A DNA stretch of 64,000 nt, taken from the NCBI GenBank assembly GCA_016647705.1, contig CM028334.1:13115546-13179545 (forward strand), written 5' to 3'. Made by a program: the position numbers and the translations under genes. The stretch is from Eucommia ulmoides. Taxonomy: Eukaryota > Streptophyta > Magnoliopsida > Garryales > Eucommiaceae. The notes beneath the pieces were generated by a model. That model did no database searches and was not told the origin of the DNA. It was given only the letters and a program-made list of their open reading frames with translations. This document shows positions 11,283 through 22,435 of the stretch, in pieces. Positions within the stretch are counted from its first letter, which is position 1; each line of letters starts with the position of its first letter.

Positions 11283-11739
11283 TGTCACGGTTCAAGCCTT
11301 TTGAGGCTAGAAAGTGGACCGTGCGGCGCTAACTAGGGGATCGCCTAGTAGCAAGCCTGAAGATCAGAGGATCTTAAAAAGCGGAATCGGTTTCAATAGC
11401 AACGAGTTTCCCTACAACAGCACATGCCGACAATGTAGAGAAGAATACAATTATAATAATAACAACAATTATATTAATATTAAAGGTTACAAGGTGTGAA
11501 AGGTTTGAATGACTTCAAGAGCATGTCCTCTCACATAGTAGTGTAAGTAAAAAAACACAAGTGACCACAATAGGCATCATTATGCTCGAGGAGTCATAAT
11601 GGTGTCTTTCTACAAGAAATGAAAGAAATAAACTAAGTTAAGTTAATCTAAGCTAAACTAGTTTAGAAAACAAATGAAAAGGGTCACGGACAAGCGGCCA
11701 TATGCGAGAACAAGCACTGGACAAGCTAAAACCGTGACA
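11283..11739 (-). repeat. 5' LTR of the gag-protease element
   Basis: Begins TGTCACGGTT and ends ACCGTGACA. The primer-binding site lies immediately inside on the minus strand. Confidence 0.9.
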
Positions 11740-12359
11740 CTATCCCATGGAAATTCATGATCCGCCATCAAATTCACATTTTTGTGTTCACAAAATTCTC
11801 CGATCACCCCCTTCAGTACCAGATTTAGAATCATCTTTTCGATATGATTCCAGTACCACCTTCCAAATACCCATGCACCCTCATGTGTGACTCTATTCTC
11901 CACTGTCTGTCCGATTTGCGCGCCTTGCCAGTTTCATGTCCATCTTACTCAACATCGGTGCGACGTCAACCACTATCCCAGCACCACGTTAGCCACACTA
12001 TTGCCACATCATGGTCATGTCATTGGTCAAGCTAGTAAACACCACATCATCTTGGTTAACTACTTATATCGGTCCATAACTTTCCTTGATTGGTTCGGTT
12101 GTTTTTTGATCAGTTATTGATATTATGAGATAAGTTTCTCGCTAATTTTGGAATTCTAATTCTATCGATGGCCTTAGAAAGTGTACTTCCCTTTATACTA
12201 TTGATTTGGTTTATCACATCTCTTCGATTGGTTCAACAGTCTATCAATTAATTAATTACCACCTAAACTAGTTCCTGGATAATTGGATCCATTGATTGTA
12301 ATGTGCCCTCAGTTTTTCTAAATTCAGATTATATAGGATATTTATTTCTATATTTCTTA
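11740..12359. other. Intergenic sequence between two transposons
   Basis: Contains the right copy of the CTATC duplication. A minus-strand open stretch (about 11745-11940) abuts the insertion and an open frame continues on the far side of the element, but I do not recognise the protein. The remainder looks non-coding. Confidence 0.4.
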
Positions 12360-13153
12360 GGAAAAAGTATAATTTAGACCATCTAACTATTGACACATTT
12401 CTAAGTGGTCCCTTTAAACTTAAACGTTTCATTTCAAACCCTCTACGTATCATAACGTTTCAAATTCATCCTTCCGTTAGAAAATCAGTTAAAACTGACG
12501 GAATTTAGGGGCAAAATGGTCTTTTCATATTTTTTAATTTTTTAATAATTTTTAATTAATTTTTTTTTTAATTTTTTTTTCAATTTTTTTTTTATCTCTC
12601 TCTCCCGCCACCTCCCTCTCCCTCCTTCCCTCTTCCCACCATCTCTCTCTCCCTTTTCCTCCCCTTCCCCTCTCTCCTTCCCACCCCACCCCCTACAACA
12701 GGGGCGCAATGCAGGGGGTGGTTGCGCCCCCTATTTCAGGGGGGTCCACCCCCTGTTGCAGGGGGTGGTTGCACCCCCTATTGCAAGGGATGGAATCACC
12801 CCCTACAACAGGGGGTGGTTGCGCCCCCTATTTTAGGGGGGGGGGGAAGGAGAGGAAGAGGGAGAGGGAGAGGGAAAGGGAGGTAGCGGGGAGAGGGAAG
12901 GAGGGAGAGGGAGGTGGAGGGAGAGAGAGAGAGAGGAAGGGTAGGAAGAGAAGAAAAAATTAATTAAAAATGATTAAAAAAACGTGAAAAGACCATTTTG
13001 TCTCTGAGATTCTGTTAGTTTTAACAGAATCTCTAACGAAGGGACGAATTTGAAACGTTATGATACGTAAAGGGTTTGAAATGAAACGTTTAAACTTAGA
13101 GAGACCATTTTGAAATGTGTCAATAGTTAGGGGGTCTAAATGGTACTTTTTCC
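12360..13153. mobile_element. Mutator-type fold-back element (non-autonomous)
   Basis: Long inverted repeats: the left arm starts GGAAAAAGTATAATTTAGAC, and the right arm on the minus strand starts GGAAAAAGTACCATTTAGAC. Homology runs about 170-200 bp and then continues as a pyrimidine-rich tract on the left (12595-12690) mirrored by a purine-rich tract on the right (12840-12950). The flanks TATTTCTTA (12351-12359) and TATTTCATA (13154-13162) match at 8 of 9 bases, as expected for Mutator-type insertion. No transposase. Nearly the whole element can fold into one hairpin. Confidence 0.85.
12690..12845. repeat. C/G-run minisatellite in the loop of the fold-back element
   Basis: Repeated units of about 30-35 bp alternate CCCCCT and AGGGGG with GGTTGCGCC between (for example 'cagggggtggttgcgccccc'). 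There are four to five imperfect copies, each itself palindromic. A short open frame across it is an artefact of the repeat. Confidence 0.8.
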
Positions 13154-13164
13154 TATTTCATATT

Positions 13165-14875
13165 GCCTCTTTGTACGAAGTCGAAGCCTTCATTTTTACT
13201 TGTTGTGTGTGATGCCAGCAAAGGTCTCAATCCTACCACAAATGTTGTTTCCCTCTCTATTAGGAATTTAGTTCCACCTTAGAAATATTGTTTCTCCAGT
13301 TCAGGTATAAATCTTTCCCCTACTCTTTCACTCACTAGAGGTAATTCTTTATGATTTTTTTTTTTTACTTTGCCTATTTTGACCATATGACCCATGATCC
13401 CAATATTTTTTGGTAAAAACGTTTGGTTATGAATATTTCTACCATTCATACTGTTGATGATTCTCATATGTGTATCAATCACACTGGTCAGGTTTTCACT
13501 TCACATCTTTCGATTTCTCACACATATTTGATACCAAAACTTACTTTGAATCTTTTATCTATTGAAGAACTTTGTGAATTGAGACTTGTAGTGATATTTT
13601 CTAATACTAGTTGTCATGTCTATGATTATTGAATGAGAAAAACTCTTGGGACTAGTTGATAAATTGCTTGTCATGTGCATGATTCTAGTACAGGAAAAAT
13701 TCTTCAGACTTGAAGTAATATTTTTTATTACTTGTTATCATGTGTAAGATTCTCAAACGGAAAAAACTTTTGGGACTTGTCATACAATTAGACGTTTTTT
13801 TTAGCTTAATATTTTGCACCTTCCATATCAATCGATCGTAACTACTCTTAGCATCTAGTGAGAAATTAGGATCCGTCTCTATCGAGCATCTTGACTACCT
13901 TCCATAACAACAAGTTAAACAACCCGTCTTGCCTTTTTCCATTAGTGACTTAATGTCTTCCTTATCCTTTCACCTAATCCATTATGATGTGTGTGGATCC
14001 TCACATTCTACCACTATGGGGGGTCAAGATATTTTGTCATACTGGAAGACGATTACTCTCGTTACACCTGGTTATACCTTGTTTGTAAGCATTCTAAATT
14101 ACCTTAAATCTGCTCAGATTTTGCTCCCATGGTTCAAATTTTGTAACTAAAAATATCAAAATATTTAAGATATGTATATGCCAGGGAATACAAGGGTCAC
14201 TCTTTCATTGTTACCTTTCAAAAGTATGGCACAATTCCCCATAGATGTTACCCTAGTATTTCTACCCAAAATGGTCGAGTTGAAAGTAAACATTGATATA
14301 TCCTTGATATTCTTCATTCACTACTCACGTCATCCTCTTATCTTAAAAGCTTCTGAAAAGAATCTATTCTAATTGTTGTTTATACCATCAATCAAGCTCG
14401 TTCATCTAATGTTGGAAATCTTTCTCCTCATAAGCATTTACATGGGGGACCTCAAAATTATAGACTCTTAAAAGTCTTTGGGTATGGATATGTTGTCTTT
14501 TTACAACCTTATATGCATAGAAAAGTAGAAACTCATTCTTAACTGTGTTCCGTGATAGGAAATGCTATTGAACACAAAATATATCGATGTTGGGATCCCA
14601 TTTCAATCATCTCTGCATTTTCTGACATGTGATAATTGGGGAACACATACATTTTCTTCCGTGTCCAAGTTCTGTTCGACCTCTACTACTAACTATCTAT
14701 ATTTCACCGATCCATCGAAAGACTTATTTCTCGATCAACCGAGCACAAGTGTTGCCAAGTCTCAAATAGATCCTCCAGCTTCCACACTTACCCCCATTAA
14801 TGTTCTTTCTTTATTTACAAATCCTAAGCATGATCCTATAAACACCGAATTCTGTTCCTCTAGCACATAACATTT
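13165..14875 (+). mobile_element. Decayed Copia fossil (pre-integrase and integrase parts)
   Basis: Plus-strand peptide fragments match Copia polyprotein order: a pre-integrase-like segment near 13423-13632 (TYLIPKLTLNLLSIEELCEL), then integrase-like segments at 13930-14540, including a PYTSxQNG-V-like region and a loop resembling the segment before the integrase C-terminus. Heavily broken (many lesions). No LTRs identified in the window. Confidence 0.75.
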
Positions 14876-15865
14876 TAGTAGATTTTTAAAAAGAATAATT
14901 TTTTTTTTCAAGACAGGTTCTCTTGAATTTTGAAAATGTCAAAGTTAAAATAGAAGATCCCTATTTAAAGATTTCAAGAGTTCATTTAAGCTCTGAAATC
15001 GCAATTAGAAACTCTAGGGCTAAATCAAAAGTATTAAATAATCAATTAAAACTCCAAGATTTTAAATTGATATTTCAAAAATCTAATTTAATCCAAAATA
15101 ATATCCAATTAGAGATTTTTAATCACAATTAGGCCTTTAAAAATCAATTTTTTTTTTTTTTCAATTCAAGAAGTTTTGGGGATAAATATAAAATTTTAAG
15201 TGTTAATTTAGGTTTATTTTAAAGTTTAAATGTTAATTAGGTTTTAAAAAATTCCTTCATTGACAATGTCCATGATCCTTAAAAATGGATCGATTTGGGT
15301 CTTGAGACCTCAAACAAATTTTCTCTAAATTTAATTGAAACAAGTGGCACACTAATAATTCATTAAGCACATTTTATTCTATGACAAATCTAATAGTAAT
15401 TCTTAATAGTGGAAGGAGGAGAAAGAAGATTTGAATGAGATTGGACAATATTTTTCAAGCATTTTAATAAGATTTTATATTTTTTAATTTTTGTTTTCTT
15501 ATATATCAAAGAATAAGTGGTTCCACTCAATCTTTGTCTCTCTTTTTGTTTTAGTTATATTATTTTTTTCTAATTAATGCACAAATATGTAATTAATTTT
15601 TTTGGTGCTCATTTTAAATTATTTTAAAAAATAATTGTGATTCAAAAAATATTAGCACCTGAAAAGAAAGTAGATAACGCTATAAATTAATTAAATTAGA
15701 ATTGATTGACTTGCAAATATTGATTAAACTAAATCTAATTTATAGTAATTTGTTTTTTTTTTTTTTTTGTTTTTTTGTTTTTTTTTAATATATTAGTAAT
15801 AGTTAATTTGTAGAAATATTATTCCACTTTTATGGTTTGGGTAGAGGCGAGAGCGTGTGTGGTAT
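14876..15865. other. AT-rich intergenic sequence
   Basis: Very AT-rich with homopolymer runs (for example T/TG runs near 15750-15785). No gene, repeat structure or transposon end that I can support. Confidence 0.5.
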
Positions 15866-18556
15866 TGTTGAATAAGGCTGCCATTAGATTAATTTCTACA
15901 TTTCTAGTTTAGAATATTTGATTAAGACTGTAATTGGGGATATGATTTTTGTATAAATTGATTCTAAGGATTTATGTTTAGAATCAAACTATATATACCT
16001 TGTATATGATACCCAGAACATATAAAATAAAGATACAATTCAATATAGTATTAGAGCCAAGTTGAATTCAATCGAATCTCAGGGAGGGGAAAAAAAGGTG
16101 ATGGTATCAAATCTGTATCTATTTTTTCAATCAAAAATTCATTTCTCCTTCTTATGTTCTTGAATCGAAGCCACCAAAATAAAAATAAAAAAAACCAATA
16201 TCACAACCTTGCCTCAGATCTAAAGCCTCACACAGCTCCGCCACAAATCATCACTCAGCCGCAGATCAAGCCGAATCATCGCATTGTCAACTTTGCACCG
16301 TAGATCTACCTCTGACCATTTAGTATCACACTGCAGATCCAGCCTATTCGCCATCGCAGGTAGTGACGAAGTCGTTCGGTGTTGTGCTAGATCTGCTGGC
16401 GACAGCAATTGGGCTGGATATGTTGGATTTGTAGTGCAAGGCTGAGCGGTTAGTCGTAGATCCAACACAATTATCGCACTGCTCAGCCTCATACCACGAA
16501 TCTAGTAGATCTAACATTATTGCACCGCTTAACCGTAGATCCAGCTCAATCATCGCACCGCTTAGCCTCGTACTGCGGATCTGTGTCTAACCTCTCAGCC
16601 TCGTATTGCAGATCTACCCTAATCGTCATCACCGGTGGTAACAAAGTCGTTCAATGTTGTGCTAGTACCATGGTGGCTCAAAATCGATCTAGTCAAGGTC
16701 AACAAGATCGAGCACAACCTAACAATGGTAAATCAACCAATGGTGTTGACAAATCTTTATACAAATACATTCATTGCCATAAGGTTGGTCATACAAAAAG
16801 TCATTGTTTTAAACTGGTGGGCTATCTAGAATGGTGGGATCCTAGTCGCGGGAAGAAAAATCACTAAAAACCCTCCACGGTAGCAGTTGTTTAAACAAAA
16901 ATGGAAGATGAAATTATTGACAACACCTCGGCATTGGTAATAGCTGTAGACAATGGTAGTAAGATTTTATACATTTCAACACCTGTTTTGAATAATACAT
17001 GGATAATTGATTTTGATATAACAGATCACATGACATATGATTTAGACAAGTCTCACCACTCAATCATTCCACCCAAAAATTTGTTTATACTACAAACGAA
17101 ACTTCGACCCAATTATTGGGGAAGGATTTTTGACTTTCACCAATATATAAATTTAGAGTTTGTCTTAATTATTCCATCTTTAGATTATAACCTTTTAACA
17201 GTTTCTCAAATAACCACTACTTTATCTTGTGTTGTAATGTTTTGGCATAAGTTTTGTGTGTTTAAGGATATCAAAACCAGAAAGACGATTGGTTGTGGTA
17301 TTAGATGGGGGAAGCTGTATTACTTGGACTTGGAATCAAAGAGTGTGAAATTCAACGACAACTCTGGCAGTAGGTGGTTCTTGAGATAAAAAAAAAATGG
17401 TTATGGCATCACCAGTTTGGGCATGCTTCCTTTGGATATCTCAAAAGATTATTTCTCAGTTTATTTATAGAAGTTGATGTTTCTAGTTTTCAGTGTGATA
17501 CTTTTGAACTTACAAAAAGCTATCATGCTTCGTTTTCATTATGATTGAATAAAAGTCCACTTTTGTTTATGATTATTCATTCTAATGTCTGGGGTCCATC
17601 GAAAGTCACAACTTTGGATGGATCACATTGGTTTGTAACGTTTATTGATGGTCGTACCAGAATGATGTGACTTTACTTGATAAAATCCAAAAGTAAAGTG
17701 AACTCGATATTTCAAAAGTTTCATAAAAGGATTGAAACTCAATACAATAAAAAGATTCAAGTTCTTTGTAGTGACAGTGGTAGAGAATATCAGAGTACTG
17801 AATTTCAACATTATTTGGAAGCATAAGGAATGATCCATCACACAACTTACCACACCATACCTCAACCAGAATGGGGTAGCCAAGCGAAAAAAAATCGACA
17901 CTTGTTGGTGGTTGTTCGAGCTTTGCTAATTGAAGCCCATAAACCTTTGTCTTATTGAGGAGAAGCATTAATTTCTACAGTTTATTAATCAATTGGGTAC
18001 CTTCAATTTCAAAACACCATTCTAAATTCTTAATGATATGATTGTTACTCTGACTATCTCAAGTTTAACTCCTCATATCTTTGGATGTATGGTGTTTGTA
18101 TATCTACATAAGCATTAACACGCCAAGTTAACTCTTCAAGCATTAAGATGTGTTTTTGTTGGGTATGCCACTCGTTAAAAAGGATATTGGTGTTATCATC
18201 CTCCAACATGTAGATTATTTATCACAATGGATGTTGTTTTCCATGAAGATACAATATACTTCTCCAAACATGAATTTTATAGGGAGTACCAAAAGGAAAT
18301 TCAAAATCTAGAATATGATAACCAAGATGTGGGTAACTTAGATATAACTGGTATAACGTTAGATTCCAGTGGTAATGACTCACAGATTAGAATAAATGAG
18401 AAAATGGGTGAATTGGATTTAAGTGTTATGATATTAGATCAAAATAGTGATAAGCACTGAATAACCAAAGAAGTAAGTGATAAGTACCAAATAACTGAAG
18501 AGGTGGATCTACCTCTAACTCAGTTAGAAACCAAAGTTTTCAAAAATGTGGCTCTA
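15866..18556 (+). mobile_element. Truncated Copia fossil with 5' LTR, gag and integrase parts
   Basis: A short 5' LTR (start uncertain, end about 16042) is followed by a primer site TAGTATTAGAGCCA (16047-16060, initiator-tRNA-Met type). Downstream parts in order: a gag zinc knuckle (CHKVGHTKSHCFKLVGY, about 16770-16825), a protease/pre-integrase-like region (16901-17389), and integrase catalytic core text (VWGPSK, LDGSHWFVTFIDG, VLCSDSGREYQ, about 17580-17930). The copy stops where reverse transcriptase would begin, and no 3' LTR is seen. Broken by several lesions. Confidence 0.82.
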
Positions 18557-18931
18557 TCCCTAGTCGATAGGGTTGTGTATTATCACCGAATACCCGACCC
18601 ACCCATGCTTTCCAACCAACCCGTTGCCAAGAAAGGCAAGTCTACTAGATGTTAGCGGTCGGGTCGGGTAAAATCCGATGTAAAGAGCAATACCTGATCA
18701 GTTAGCAAGTTCTCTTTTTCCTACCTGCTTTTTACCCAACCCAACCGATTCTTTAGGCTTGGTATACATTAGATTTAGGGTTATAACTTACATGACAAAC
18801 GAGCCATTCAGTCTCATCCTCTCCTCCATCAGTTGAAACCTCAAGAGGCACATTTTTCATTAACTCCAACCTCCAAATCCATCGGTGCTTCGATGTGTAG
18901 ATCTCATTTCGACAAAATCTCTAACTCCATT

Positions 18932-19631
18932 TGATGAGAGTAAAAACCAACCACCCCCCGAATCATTCTACCTAAGCCTTCCATATGGATTAATACAAAC
19001 TTCTGATCGATCGTCTCAGCTCGGTTGACTCAGGCCGTAAATTCTTAACCATAGATGATTATAATTGAAGACCTTTTACAATCAAAGGAGTTATGACGAG
19101 TAATATTTTGGTCAGTATCGGCTCCGTTCTTGTGTCCAATCCAGTTCTCCATCGTCGTTGACATAACGGCCTATGGACTTCTCCATCAACACTAAAATCC
19201 CAAACCTAAGGATCTAATCGCTTCACGCTGCCTTTTTTCTTACCACGTGCCGTGTTAAAGTTGATAATCGAGCTTAGGGCGTCTAATCTCCAAAACGCTA
19301 ATAAGGTTTTCTCTTATAAAAGCGATGATGAACAATGTTGCAAAACATACTAATTTTAAAATATTCAAAGCATTTACATAACCTATCCCCCCAAGCTCTT
19401 ACTCTCACACCAGAGAGGCTTTGCCAGGTACAACCCCGATGGGTCCTGTACAGGTACACCCTTGGAGCTCAGGCCAGAAGTCGCTTAGACCAACTCAATT
19501 ACTTAAATACTCAAGAAGACAGAATTCAAGGGATTTTAACTCAAAGAAAGTCATTTCTAGATCACCATCAACAATCTACATGGACTTTGAGTAGACCAAT
19601 TGTGAGTGTTATCCATTTTCCAACACCTACA
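18932..19631 (+). repeat. 5' LTR of the non-autonomous element
   Basis: Aligned over its length with 20881-21649. Interior begins GTTGGGGTAAG, a TGG-initiated but unassigned primer site. Confidence 0.85.
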
Positions 19632-20880
19632 GTTGGGGTAAGTATATGTCCTCTCCTGAGCCAAACTCCTATCTGGTTCCCCCAAGGAAAAATAACCTCA
19701 GCTTCCAGCCCTTAATAGATTAATCGTACCCGCTCAGAAATTGTTGTCGAGCAGCAATATAGCACTATCACTGACCTTCGGGCATAGATTTGGCGAAAAA
19801 GAGGGCCCACATGAGATCAAGGGATAGGTCAATTTATTCAACATAAAAGATAATGTGGGAGACTACAACCATCCTCATACTATTCGGAACAAGTCATGAC
19901 GGATATAGCCAAAGCACCGCATAGATGGCCCGGACCGATGGATGAAGAGGAATGTGTAATCCAACTAGGAGCTAATCCATGTACACAGTTATGAATCCCT
20001 TGGGAGGTGTACATGCATGCTCCTTATCTCGAGGAACCCTCAGTTCCATCGAGCTCGGGAAGGAATATGTACTCCTGGCCTTCTTCATCTCACTCTCTGT
20101 CACATTGGACCATATTTTCTTACCAGGCTGTCTGTTGGTTCCTGATAAATAGGTCAGTCAGGGTCAACGTTAGCCGTCGCACCCTGAATAGAGAGAAGAT
20201 AAGAGGGAAGAACATCTAGGACTATCAGATCCACTAAATCGGACCCGTCGGCAGAACCCAGATCGAGCTTAGTTGTGACATCCCTAAAGGAACTTGCCCC
20301 CTCTTCGACTCTAGATTGACCAGATTTACTAGTCGCAGCGAAGAACTGAGAAGGCTCTACCTCACTGGACTCATGAGGCCTATCAGATGATAAAGACGTT
20401 CAGTTAATTTCTTCCAGAGATGAGCTGAGCTCGATCTGCCAGATGGGGGATATCGAGAGAGTTTACTGAAAAGAGCCAGACCCTGATGGACTATACCCTA
20501 GAGAATAAGAAGAAAAAATATATATGAAAAAAAGAAGAGTATCGTGGCCGAAAAGAAAAGAAGTGCTCAAGGAACTCTAGTATGAAGAAATAAGCAAAGG
20601 GACCTCCATTTATAGCTGCGGTGTCCAACTGAATTATCGTATTATCGAACGTGGAAGGCACCCTGATCCTCACGCCTATCAGAAAGGATGGGACACCTGT
20701 TGTGCATCCGAGGAGTTACAGGGAGGCTTCTTGAGGAAGCTAAATAGCAGATTACTGAGCTTCTCTCCCATGCCAAGTAGGGTCGTCCCGAGAACAAAGT
20801 CTCATTCTTCATCAAATGACAAGCATAGCAGAACCACTAGCGTCTTATATTCCATCTCAACGCTAGGGGTTGGGGGTAAC

Positions 20881-21649
20881 TGATGAGAGTAAAAACTAAC
20901 CACCCTTAAATCATTTCACCTAAGCCTTCTATGTGGATCAAGTGTTCGACGTGGCAGGAAACACCGATGATATGGATACTAAAACTTATGCTCTGGTTGG
21001 TACAAACTTTTGATCGGTCATCTCAACTCAATTGACTCAGGCCGATAAATTCTTAACCATAGATGATTATAACTGAAGACCTTCTACAATCAAAGAAGTT
21101 CCTACTGGTGATATTATGGTTGGTATATCATTCTCGATTCTGTTCTTGTGTCTAGGCCGATTCTCCATCGTTGTTGATATAACGACCCATGAACTTCTCC
21201 ATCAACGCTAAAAAGACCAAGACCAAGGCTCTAATCCCTTCACGCGCCTTTTTTCCCAACCACGCATTATGTTAAGGTTGATAACCGAGCTTAGGGAGTC
21301 TAATATTCAAAACGCTAATTAGGTTTTTCTCCTATAAAAGTGAGGGTGAACAGTGTTACAAAAGGTACTACTTTTAGAATATTCAAAGCATTTACATAAA
21401 TTCTCTCCCCGAGCTCTTACTTTCACACCAGAGTGGCTTCGCCGGGCATAACCCCAGTGGGTCCTGTGCAGGTACACGCTTGGAGCTCTGGCTAGAAACC
21501 GCTCAGACCAGCTCGGTTGCATAAATACTCAAGGAAATGGAATTTAAGGTATTTTCACTCAAAGAAAGCCATCTCCAGATCACCATCAACAATTTACGTG
21601 GACACTGACCAGACCAACTGTGGGTGTTAGCTATTTTTCGACACTAACA
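20881..21649 (+). repeat. 3' LTR of the non-autonomous element
   Basis: Starts right after the polypurine tract and ends at the CCATT target duplication. Confidence 0.85.
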
Positions 21650-21654
21650 CCATT

Positions 21655-22430
21655 CATTGATTTGTCTTTGTCGCTTCGTAACTCTCCCTTCCAGCCAGGC
21701 TTCTTCTTCGATTATATTCTTCTAATTCCATAATGGCAATAAATCAACATTTTTCATTCCAAGATTGTCTTGTAGCCTTCTAATTTGATTCAAAGCCACA
21801 TTCTAAAACAAAACACTCAATTTTCTGTGATGATGATACTCGTGAGAGACGGAATTGACAGTTGAAATCAAGCCAAAAATGATGAGTTCTTCTATTTGTT
21901 CTTTGATTTTGATTTATTCGATTTGTTTTTCAATTTTGATTCTGTACTATATGGATTAGGGTTTAGTGTTCTGTTTCTACGTTTAATTTTTGTTCAATTA
22001 ATTGTTTGATTTTGTTTTAATTAGGGTTTTTGTTTTAATTAGTGTTTTGTTTAGTGTTCTATTTCCACATTCCTAGATTAAGCAATTTTATGGTTTGTTT
22101 TATTCTTGACCAATAAATACACCATTGTTTATGTGAAGGGACATCCACGGACTATGTCTCTCATCTTAGACTTTGAAACTGACTAGAATTTACATAATAT
22201 GGTGCTTCTATACCATTATTGGTATTTGTATGACATGTTGTCTTCTATTTGTTGTTGATTGTTTTAAGTTGCATGACAACACTTAATTGGTCAAGGCATA
22301 TTTCCTTGTAGGTTTTAACTCTATTCTATTATTTTATTATGATAAGTTCTTTTCGAAAATTACTGGAGTTTTGCAAAATGAGTTTTTTTTTTTTTTTTTC
22401 CATGATAATTTTGAAAGCATTTCTTTTTAG
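21655..22430. other. Spacer between LTR insertions, possibly hAT interior
   Basis: AT-rich sequence continuing the region interrupted at 18931. No coding region recognised; T-rich, intron-like text such as 'ttagggttttt' is present. Confidence 0.35.
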
Positions 22431-22435
22431 GGATT

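Larger units (their letters stand above)
8477..11739 (-). mobile_element. Gag-protease-only Ty3/Gypsy-like LTR element (TR-GAG-like), no reverse transcriptase
   Basis: Two direct TG..CA repeats of about 450 bp (8477-8924 and 11283-11739) flank a minus-strand interior. Target duplication CTATC is perfect (8472-8476 and 11740-11744). Inside the right LTR the minus strand reads GGTATCAGAGC, an initiator-tRNA-Met primer site; inside the left LTR it reads GTGGGGGAGAA, a polypurine tract, so 5' is to the right. The interior encodes gag and a retropepsin but nothing like reverse transcriptase, RNase H or integrase, so it must be mobilised in trans (inference). LTRs differ by roughly 9% by eye, which suggests an age of a few million years under usual plant rates. 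The reading frames look largely open; treat as a fossil copy. Confidence 0.9.
18932..21649 (+). mobile_element. Non-autonomous LTR element (LARD-like), no gag or pol
   Basis: Direct repeats 18932-19631 and 20881-21649 start TGATGAGAGTAAAAAC and end CCTACA/CTAACA. Target duplication CCATT is perfect (18927-18931 and 21650-21654). A polypurine tract (AGGGGTTGGGGGTAAC) precedes the right LTR. Both LTRs carry a TATAAAAG promoter box (about 19315 and 21333). The 1.25-kb interior has no recognisable protein. The left LTR lacks about 65 bp present in the right one. Confidence 0.85.

Noticed and set aside
12709-12963. Open frame of 84 codons over the G-rich core
   Set aside because: Entirely low-complexity repeat translation (Gly/Arg/Glu runs) within a fold-back transposon.
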